Shown here one piece after another: positions 1-4,829 of a stretch of 9,344 nt of DNA. The stretch is from positions 2,882-12,225 of the forward strand of contig PLIQ01000431.1 in assembly GCA_003140115.1 (NCBI GenBank). Reading direction: 5' to 3'. Each line of letters begins with the position of its first letter. Positions within the stretch are counted from its first letter, which is position 1. Below the pieces are notes generated by a model. The model saw nothing but the letters and a program-made list of their open reading frames with translations. It searched no databases and was not told where the DNA came from. The position numbers were made by a program, and so were the translations under genes. The DNA comes from Actinomycetota bacterium (lineage in GTDB: Bacteria > Actinomycetota > Actinomycetes > Streptosporangiales > Streptosporangiaceae).

Positions 1-119
1 ATCACCGTCGCGGCGTCGCGCGGGACGGCAGGCTGCAGCCCGGCCGCAGTGAACTTACGCGCCTGGTCGGCCATGCCGCGCGCCACGCGGACCCGGGAGC
101 GCGCCCGGCCTTCGTCCAC
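1..119 (-). CDS. N-terminal fragment of a gene, possibly a Nudix hydrolase (cut by window edge)
   Basis: After the RidA stop, the minus strand stays open to the left edge. From an in-frame ATG at 74 it reads MADQARKFTAAGLQ followed by PAVPRDAATV, and an upstream in-frame GTG lies at 119. Neither start has a clear Shine-Dalgarno, so the start is uncertain. A short variable leader followed by P-R-x-A-A-T-V is how many actinobacterial Nudix hydrolases begin, just before the first beta strand of the domain, and this is the only basis for the family guess. The Nudix box itself would lie outside the window. Position 10 nt after the RidA gene on the same strand suggests it is the last visible cistron of the leftward operon. 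An MBL-fold hydrolase, as I recall next to the RidA gene in mycobacteria, is the main alternative. Confidence 0.4.
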   Translation of the reverse strand, partial: MDEGRARSRVRVARGMADQARKFTAAGLQPAVPRDAATV

Positions 120-128
120 CGGCACCGG

Positions 129-590
129 TCAGCCGCGGACTTCGGCGATCAGCTCGACCTCCACCGGCGCGTCCAGCGGCAGCTCGGCCACCCCGACCGC
201 GCTGCGGGCGTGCCGCCCGGCCTCGCCGAACACCTCGATGAATAGCTCGCTGGCTCCGTTCACGACCTGCGGCTGGCCGTTGAAGCCCGGCGCGCTGGCC
301 ACGAACCCGAGGACCTTCACGATGCGGACGATGGCGTCCAGGCCGCCGGCCGCATCGGCGGCGGCGGCCAGGGCGTTCAGGGCGCAGGTGCGGGCCATGC
401 TCGCCGCGTCCTGGGCGCTGACCGCGTCGCCCACCTTGCCGGTGGCGGGCAGTTTCCCGTCCACCACCGGCAGCTGACCCGAGACGTATACGTAGGAACC
501 GGTCCGCACGGCGGGTATGTAAGCCGCCACCGGGGCCGTTACCGGCGGCAGCGTCAGCCCGAGTGCGGCCAGTTGCTCGGCCGGACTCAC
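129..590 (-). CDS. RidA/YjgF-family protein
   Basis: The protein is 153 aa when started at the GTG at 590-588. That GTG overlaps the TGA of the preceding gene (GTGA), the usual sign of translational coupling, and gives a length close to the ~150 aa of the mycobacterial Rv3678c type. A longer ATG-started reading (from 662) would run back through the neighbouring gene and is unlikely. RidA-fold marks are VYVSGQLPVVDGK near residues 34-46, the GFVASAPGFNGQP segment around 95-107, and the C-terminal RSAVGVAELP with conserved Arg129, followed by the beta strand VEVELIAE. Classic RidA proteins hydrolyse reactive enamine/imine intermediates in the cytosol. This belongs to the divergent YjgF-like subgroup annotated as putative endoribonuclease or chorismate-mutase-like, whose substrate is not known, so deaminase activity should not be assumed despite the retained arginine. 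Confidence 0.9.
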   Translation of the reverse strand: MSPAEQLAALGLTLPPVTAPVAAYIPAVRTGSYVYVSGQLPVVDGKLPATGKVGDAVSAQDAASMARTCALNALAAAADAAGGLDAIVRIVKVLGFVASAPGFNGQPQVVNGASELFIEVFGEAGRHARSAVGVAELPLDAPVEVELIAEVRG

Positions 591-742
591 GATTTCGCCC
601 GCTTCATGTAGGCGACCAGCTGCTCGGAGTTGGGCCCGGGTATCACCGCGACCAGCTCCCATCCGTCGTCACCCCAGTTGTCGAGGATCTGCTTGGTCGC
701 GTGCACGAGCAACGGCACCGTCGCGTACTCCCACTTTGGCAT
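587..742 (-). CDS. DUF4177 small protein
   Basis: A 51-aa reading frame starts at ATG 742-740 and begins MPKWEYATVPLLVHATKQIL. The W-E-Y-x-T-V-P opening and the central DDGWELVAV are the hallmarks of DUF4177 proteins, small cytosolic proteins of unknown function, and the length fits the family. Seven bases upstream of the ATG is an AAGG Shine-Dalgarno (in GTAAGGTCGGTCC), which lies in the second copy of a 23-bp tandem duplication. The stop TGA overlaps the GTG of the RidA gene, and the SPFH stop lies 32 bp upstream, so this sits inside a tight leftward operon. A small gene is also found beside the RidA gene in mycobacteria (Rv3678A, as I recall), which supports it being real despite its size. 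Confidence 0.85.
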   Translation of the reverse strand: MPKWEYATVPLLVHATKQILDNWGDDGWELVAVIPGPNSEQLVAYMKRAKS

Positions 743-750
743 GGACCGAC

Positions 751-796
751 CTTACGCCTGCTCCCAAGCGGCCCTTACACCTGCTCCTGAGCGGCC
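751..796. repeat. 23-bp imperfect tandem duplication across the SPFH stop codon
   Basis: Positions 751-773 and 774-796 are adjacent copies that differ at 3 of 23 positions (6, 15 and 16 of the unit). On the coding (minus) strand the copy at 774-796 encodes the last SPFH codons and its TAA stop (775-777). The copy at 751-773 lies in the spacer and supplies the TAAGG used as Shine-Dalgarno by the DUF4177 gene. Confidence 0.9.
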
Positions 797-1743
797 AGAT
801 CGGGGGCGGTAACCGACCCGATCTCGGGCGTCACCGCCTCGGTCACCTCGGGCACCGGCGGGATCGACGACTCCGGGAGCTCGGGTACGTGGACGTTGGA
901 GATGGCCGCTTCGGCCGCCGCCACCTCGGCGTCGCCGAGGTCGTCCAGGTCCGCGACCGGCTCGGCCGGGGGCGCGGCCGGCCCGGGGGCCATCTTCTCG
1001 AAGAACCGGAGCAGCTCGACCGGAATGGGCATGACCAGCGTGCTGTTCCGCTCGCCGGCCACCTCGACCACGGTCTGCAGCAGGCGCAGCTGCAGCGCGG
1101 CCGGGTCGCGCGACATCACGTTGGCCGCCGCGGCCAGCCGCTTGGAGGCCTGGTACTCACCGTCGGCGGTGATGATCCGGGCCCGGCGTTCCCGTTCGGC
1201 TTCGGCCTGCCGCGACATGGACCGCTTCATGCCCTCCGGCAGCGACACGTCCTTGATCTCGACCCGCTCGACCCTGATGCCCCACGGGCCTTCGGTCGGC
1301 TCGTCGATGATCCGGCGCAGCTCCCGGTTCACCGACTCCCGCTCGGCCAGGAGCTGGTCCATCTCCGACTGGCCGATGATCGACCGCAGCGAGGTCTGCG
1401 CCTGCTGGGAGATGGCGAACATGTAGTTCTGCACGTTCACGGTGGCCTTGATCGGGTCCACCACGCGGAAGTACACCACCGCGTCGACCCGGACGCTCAC
1501 GTTGTCCCGGGTGATGCCCTCCTGAGCGGGCACCGCCATGGCCACGATCTGCATGTTGACCTTCTGCATCCGGTCCCCGACCGGCCGGATCAAGGCCAGG
1601 CCGGGGCCGCGGATCTCCGGCAGGACGCGCCCGAACCGGTAGATGATGCCTTTCTCGTACTGCTGAACCACCTTGAACGAGCGTGCCGCAGCAATCAGCC
1701 CGATCAGGGCGACGATCACGATGACAGCCACTACTGCACCCAC
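775..1743 (-). CDS. SPFH/band-7 (slipin/stomatin-like) membrane protein
   Basis: I chose the GTG at 1743 because the message just upstream reads AGAGGTGATC, an almost complete match to the anti-Shine-Dalgarno, 6-8 nt away; a GTG at 1752 would add only three residues. The 322-aa protein has an N-terminal membrane helix (about residues 2-19, V/I/A-rich), then a band-7 domain (about 22-200). The domain carries the typical VVQQYEKGIIYRFGR start, GPGLALIRPVGD, QEGITRDNVSVRVDAVVYFRV, and a charged helical stretch around RQAEAERERRARIITADGE. The tail after about residue 252 is Ala/Pro/Glu-rich, acidic and probably disordered. Slipins oligomerise on the cytoplasmic face of membrane microdomains and scaffold or protect membrane proteases; they usually pair with an NfeD protein, and none is visible here. 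It is the first gene of the leftward operon and diverges from the ATPase operon. Confidence 0.9.
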   Translation of the reverse strand: MGAVVAVIVIVALIGLIAAARSFKVVQQYEKGIIYRFGRVLPEIRGPGLALIRPVGDRMQKVNMQIVAMAVPAQEGITRDNVSVRVDAVVYFRVVDPIKATVNVQNYMFAISQQAQTSLRSIIGQSEMDQLLAERESVNRELRRIIDEPTEGPWGIRVERVEIKDVSLPEGMKRSMSRQAEAERERRARIITADGEYQASKRLAAAANVMSRDPAALQLRLLQTVVEVAGERNSTLVMPIPVELLRFFEKMAPGPAAPPAEPVADLDDLGDAEVAAAEAAISNVHVPELPESSIPPVPEVTEAVTPEIGSVTAPDLAAQEQV

Positions 1744-1893
1744 CGGGATCACCTCTCTTCCTAGACCCCAGGGTAGTGACTAAGTAGACACGCGCCAGTT
1801 CGCGGCATGCAAAACCAGCGAGCGACACCGAACCATAAGGTATCCGCGCGGAGATAGCCTCCGATGGGAGAAAACTACCGGAGGCAGCGAAGG
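1744..1893. promoter_or_regulatory. Divergent control region between SPFH operon and ATPase operon
   Basis: This 150-bp gap must hold both promoters. For the leftward operon, TACCCT on the minus strand (1775-1770) fits TANNNT and would give about 20 nt of leader containing the strong Shine-Dalgarno at 1756-1747; no good -35 is apparent. For the rightward operon TAAGGT (1836-1841) is a possible -10, also without a clear -35. An 8-bp palindrome CCGCGCGG lies at about 1844-1851. Promoter placement is inference only. Confidence 0.45.
1857..1885 (+). promoter_or_regulatory. Hairpin pairing the Shine-Dalgarno of the ATPase operon
   Basis: GCCTCCG (1857-1863) and CGGAGGC (1879-1885) form a perfect 7-bp inverted repeat with a 15-nt loop. 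The right arm contains GGAGG (1880-1884), the Shine-Dalgarno for the ATG at 1894, so folding would hide the ribosome site. The loop holds an in-frame ATG at 1864 that lacks its own Shine-Dalgarno. The repeat is visible in the sequence; a regulatory role is inferred. Confidence 0.4.
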
Positions 1894-2916
1894 ATGACCA
1901 CCAGGGATACCGACTGGGACGGCGTGCGGCTGCACGTGGTCACGGGCAAGGGCGGCACGGGCAAGACCACGGTGTCGGCGGCCTTGGCGCTCGCCCTGGC
2001 CAGGGCCGGGCGCCGCGTCCTGCTCATCGAGGTCGAGGGCAGGCAGGGCATCGCCCGGCTGTTCGACTGCCCGCCGCTGCCGTACGAGGAACGCAAGGTC
2101 GCGCTCGGCCTGGGCGCCCATGGGGGCGAGGGCGGGGACGTGTACGCGCTCGCGGTGGATCCGGAAGGCGCCCTGCTGGACTACATGGAGATGTTCTACA
2201 ACATGCGCCGCGCCGGGCGGACCCTGTCCCGGCTCGGCGTGGTCGACTTCGCGACCACGATCGCCCCCGGCCTGGCCGACGTGCTGGTCACCGGGAAGGC
2301 CACCGAGGCGACCCGGCGGCGGGTCGGCGGCCGGACCAGCGGCCACCTGTATCACGCCGTGGTGATGGACGCCCCGCCGACCGGCCGGATCAGCCGGTTC
2401 CTGGACGTGAGCACGGAGATCTCCGGCCTGGCCAAGGTCGGCCCGGTCAAGACGCACGCGGACACCGTGGCCAAGGTGATCCGGTCGCCGCAGACCGTGG
2501 TGCACTTCGTCACCACGCTGGAGGAGATGCCGGTCCAGGAAACCCTGGACGGCATCGCGGAGCTGCACGAGCTGACGCAGGGCGCGATCCGGCCCGGCGG
2601 CATCATCATCAACATGGCCCGCCCGGCCGTGCTCGACGCCGCCGATCTGGCCGCCGCGGCCAGCGGAACGCTGGACGTGGCCGAGCTCGTCGTCGGCCTG
2701 AAGGCCGCCGGGATCAGCGACAATCACGGCCTGGCCGCCGAACTCATGACCGAGCTGAGGGAGCACGCCTTGCAGGTGGCCCAGCAGAACCGGGAGCGGG
2801 ACGAGGTGCTGACCGCGGGGCTCCCGCACTACGAGCTGCCGATGATCCCCGACGGGATCGACCTGGCCGGCCTTTACCAGCTGGCCGCCAAGCTCAGGGA
2901 GCAGGGGGCAGCATGA
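1894..2916 (+). CDS. ArsA/Get3-type ATPase, first subunit (Rv3679-like)
   Basis: The protein is 340 aa from ATG 1894, which has GGAGG 9 nt upstream; an in-frame ATG at 1864 has no ribosome site. The deviant Walker A is GKGGTGKTT (residues 18-26), with both the signature lysine K19 and catalytic-loop K24. It is followed by LLIEVEGRQGIARLF, and the switch-II motif DAPPTGR lies at 159-165 (family form DTAPTG). I see no Get3-type Cys-x-x-Cys zinc site and no arsenite-binding cysteines, so an arsenical pump role is unlikely. Family members are cytosolic ATPases that act as nucleotide-switched dimers. The closest relatives I recognise are Rv3679/Rv3680 of M. tuberculosis, an interacting pair linked to envelope and glycerol or nitric-oxide stress. 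It overlaps the next gene by ATGA, so the two are translationally coupled and probably made in equal amounts as a heterodimer. Confidence 0.92.
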   Translation: MTTRDTDWDGVRLHVVTGKGGTGKTTVSAALALALARAGRRVLLIEVEGRQGIARLFDCPPLPYEERKVALGLGAHGGEGGDVYALAVDPEGALLDYMEMFYNMRRAGRTLSRLGVVDFATTIAPGLADVLVTGKATEATRRRVGGRTSGHLYHAVVMDAPPTGRISRFLDVSTEISGLAKVGPVKTHADTVAKVIRSPQTVVHFVTTLEEMPVQETLDGIAELHELTQGAIRPGGIIINMARPAVLDAADLAAAASGTLDVAELVVGLKAAGISDNHGLAAELMTELREHALQVAQQNRERDEVLTAGLPHYELPMIPDGIDLAGLYQLAAKLREQGAA

Positions 2917-4091
2917 GCGCGGTGAAGCTGGACATGGACCGGATCATCGATGACCGGCGGACCCGGATCATCGTCTGCTGCGGATCTGGCGGCGTCGGTA
3001 AGACCACGGCCGCGGCCGCGATCGGCCTGCGCGCCGCCGAACGCGGCCGGCAGGCCTGCGTGCTGACCGTCGACCCAGCCCGGCGGCTGGCCCAGTCGAT
3101 GGGCCTGACCTCCCTGGACAACACCCCGCGGCCGGTGGACGGCGTCGACATCTCCGGCGGCGGCAGCCTGCACGCGATGATGCTGGACATGAAGCGGACG
3201 TTCGATGAGATCGTCGAGGCGCACGCCGACCCGGACCGTGCCGCGCAGATCCTGGCCAATCCGTTCTACCAGTCGCTGTCCTCGAGCTTCGCCGGGACGC
3301 AGGAGTACATGGCCATGGAGAAGCTCGGCCAGCTCCGGCACGCCGACGAGTGGGACCTCATCGTGGTGGATACCCCGCCCAGCCGGTCGGCGCTGGACTT
3401 CCTCGACGCGCCAGAGCGGCTCGGCCGGTTCCTCGATGGCCGGCTGATCCGGCTGCTGACCGTCCCGGCCCGGGCCGGGATGTCGTACATGAAGGTGCTG
3501 AACGCCGGATTCTCCATGATGACCAGCGCGCTGACCAAGATCCTGGGCGCGCAGGTGCTCAAGGACGCGCAGACGTTCGTCAGCGCGTTTGACACCATGT
3601 TCGGCGGCTTCCGCGAGCGCGCCGAATGGACCTACCGGCTGCTGCAGGCGCCCGGCACGGCGTTCCTGGTGGTGGCCGCGCCGGAACCGGACGCGCTGCG
3701 CGAGGCCTCGTACTTCGTCGAGCGCCTCGACGCCGAGCGCATGCCGCTGGCCGGGCTCATCCTGAACCGGGTGCACGTCTCGCCCGCGGCCCGGCTGAGC
3801 GCCGCCCGGAGCCTGGCCGCCGCCGAGACGCTGGACATGGCCGCCGCCGAGACACCGGACCTGCGCGACGGGCCGGACGGCTCCGGGCCGCGCTACGACC
3901 TGGCGGCAGCGGTGCTGCGGATGCACGCCGAGCGGATGAACCTCGGTAAGCGGGAACGACGGCTGGCCGAGCACTTCACCTCGGCCCATCCGGCCATCCC
4001 CGTCGCCGAGGTCGTCGCGCAGCCAGAAGACGTCCACGACCTCGACGGACTTCGGGTGATCGGGACAATCCTGTCCCAGCAGAGTCCCTGA
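2913..4091 (+). CDS. ArsA/Get3-type ATPase, second subunit (Rv3680-like)
   Basis: The protein is 392 aa, started at ATG 2913 inside the previous stop (ATGA), with a GGGGG ribosome site just upstream. The Walker A is GSGGVGKTT (24-32): K30 is kept but the signature lysine of this ATPase class is replaced by Ser25. Then come TVDPARRLAQSMG (52-64), TQEYMAMEKLGQL (129-141), and switch II VVDTPPSRSALDFLDAPERL (151-170). The FGGFRERAEWTYRLL segment lies at 230-244 and EPDALREASYFVERL at 258-272. No metal- or arsenite-binding cysteine cluster is seen; Cys22 and Cys23 directly precede the P-loop. An Ala/Glu/Asp linker at about 301-327 holds an 8-residue tandem duplication. The partner is the preceding gene: one P-loop with and one without the intermonomer lysine suggests an asymmetric heterodimer with one competent or two unequal ATP sites. 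Confidence 0.92.
   Translation: MSAVKLDMDRIIDDRRTRIIVCCGSGGVGKTTAAAAIGLRAAERGRQACVLTVDPARRLAQSMGLTSLDNTPRPVDGVDISGGGSLHAMMLDMKRTFDEIVEAHADPDRAAQILANPFYQSLSSSFAGTQEYMAMEKLGQLRHADEWDLIVVDTPPSRSALDFLDAPERLGRFLDGRLIRLLTVPARAGMSYMKVLNAGFSMMTSALTKILGAQVLKDAQTFVSAFDTMFGGFRERAEWTYRLLQAPGTAFLVVAAPEPDALREASYFVERLDAERMPLAGLILNRVHVSPAARLSAARSLAAAETLDMAAAETPDLRDGPDGSGPRYDLAAAVLRMHAERMNLGKRERRLAEHFTSAHPAIPVAEVVAQPEDVHDLDGLRVIGTILSQQSP
3816..3863 (+). repeat. 24-bp tandem duplication inside the second ATPase gene
   Basis: Positions 3816-3839 and 3840-3863 encode AAAETLDM then AAAETPDL and match at 21 of 24 bases. The duplication is in frame and lies in an acidic, probably flexible linker (residues 302-317), so it is likely to be tolerated. 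Confidence 0.85.
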
Positions 4092-4115
4092 GCCTGGGGG
4101 CAGGCCGGGACCGCA

Positions 4116-4140
4116 GGCCAGCAGCGCTGATCAGCTGGCC
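4116..4140. terminator. Possible bidirectional terminator hairpin between convergent genes
   Basis: GGCCAGC (4116-4122) and GCTGGCC (4134-4140) are a perfect 7-bp inverted repeat with an 11-nt loop. It lies 24 nt past the second ATPase stop and spans the wblA stop codon (4131-4133), which is in the loop. There is no T-run on either side, so it would be a weak, non-canonical terminator or an mRNA 3'-end protecting structure. Confidence 0.35.
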
Positions 4141-4433
4141 ACGAGCTCGTCGATGGACTGCCGCTCGTACTCGTCACGCGCCCGCTCGAGCAACTCGCGC
4201 CACGAGGTCACGTCCGGCCGCCGGCGCAGAAGCGCACGCCGCTCCCGCTCGGTCATCCCACCCCAGACACCGAACTCGATGCCGTTGTCGAGCGCGTCCG
4301 CAAGGCACTCCGTGCGAACCGGGCAGCCCCGGCAGATCAGCTTGGCGCGATTCTGCGCTGCGCCCTGGACGAACAGCTCGTCAGGGTCGGTTCCCTTGCA
4401 TGCGGCGCGTGTGGTCCAGTCAGTGATCCACAT
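4131..4433 (-). CDS. wblA: WhiB-family Fe-S regulator WblA (WhiB4-type)
   Basis: A 100-aa protein from ATG 4433, with AAGAGGAG 7 nt upstream as a strong ribosome site. Four cysteines (C12, C34, C37, C43) in the Cx21Cx2Cx5C pattern bind a [4Fe-4S] cluster. GVWGG (55-59) and the basic TERERRALLRRRP (61-73) form the turn and DNA-binding part. The run GTDPDELFVQGAAQNRAKLI, the CPVRTECLADALDN segment and the ATPase/PBP neighbours identify it as the WblA/WhiB4 branch rather than WhiB1, WhiB2 or WblC. In Streptomyces WblA is needed for sporulation and represses antibiotic pathways; in M. tuberculosis WhiB4 is a redox sensor. Both roles are family knowledge. The C-terminal tail ERARDEYERQSIDELVAS is charged. 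It converges on the ATPase genes and diverges from the PBP gene, with a long upstream region that implies complex control. Confidence 0.93.
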   Translation of the reverse strand: MWITDWTTRAACKGTDPDELFVQGAAQNRAKLICRGCPVRTECLADALDNGIEFGVWGGMTERERRALLRRRPDVTSWRELLERARDEYERQSIDELVAS

Positions 4434-4828
4434 GTGCCCACTCCTCTTGATCGTCGAGCACGAGTACCAGACGGTCGTGTCGATGGGTTGCGATCCCGGG
4501 CTCGCGTGTGCGGCCGCGCGGCCACGGTTATCTGTTCGTGATCCAGCAACTTACGGAAGTCCGGGCGAGATGCCAAGACCCCGGCATGGCCATTTCCCAA
4601 ATAGTTCTGTCGGGCTATATGCAACCGGGCTGAGTCACACTCCGGGTGCGGTCACGTTCTGATAGTAACTTTACGGCTTCGCTGCACTTCGCACGTTGTG
4701 TGCCCATGCTGCACGAATTCCTAATTTGTACGTGGTTTGCATGACTATACAGGCCTAGGCAACTTTAGGTCCGGTATGTCCGATCCGACGGCACCCGTTA
4801 GTGCCAAACGCGGCGTACCCTAAGTCGC
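4434..4828. promoter_or_regulatory. 395-bp gene-free control region between wblA and the PBP gene
   Basis: No convincing coding frame lies here. Part of it (about 4640-4770) is clearly more A/T-rich than the surrounding genes, as expected for promoters. Visible elements are a perfect 12-bp palindrome GGCCGCGCGGCC (4512-4523) and two direct GTCAC boxes 17 bp apart (4634-4638, 4651-4655). Minus-strand -10-like hexamers include TATAGT (complement around 4742-4747) and TACTAT (complement around 4661-4666), which could serve wblA. If so, wblA would have a leader of more than 200 nt. No -35 element matches well, so the real start sites cannot be fixed by eye. Confidence 0.5.
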
Positions 4829-4829
4829 G
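4816..4829 (+). promoter_or_regulatory. -10-like TACCCT placed for a leaderless PBP transcript
   Basis: TACCCT (4816-4821) fits the actinobacterial TANNNT -10. Exactly seven bases follow before the GTG start at 4829, where transcription would be expected to begin. No Shine-Dalgarno precedes that GTG, which fits leaderless translation. No good -35 is visible. Confidence 0.45.

Noticed and set aside
591..662. Upstream extension of the RidA gene to the ATG at 662
   Set aside because: It would overlap the DUF4177 gene by more than 70 bp, and the added residues do not look like the family. The GTG at 590 gives coupling and the expected length.
736..1764. Plus-strand open frame of about 340 codons opposite the SPFH gene
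   Set aside because: Its composition is typical of antisense GC-rich shadows; the minus-strand frame has a clear band-7 domain and a near-perfect ribosome site.
1864..1893. Earlier ATG start for the first ATPase
   Set aside because: It has no Shine-Dalgarno and lies in the loop of an inverted repeat. The ATG at 1894 has GGAGG at a good distance.
1894..4091. Arsenic-resistance operon
   Set aside because: The ATPases are ArsA-like by fold, but the arsenite-binding cysteines are not seen and no arsB, arsR or arsC is nearby; synteny points to the Rv3679/Rv3680 type.
4337..4624. Minus-strand open frame overlapping the wblA 5' end
   Set aside because: It is out of frame with wblA, has no recognisable motif, and extends through the promoter region.
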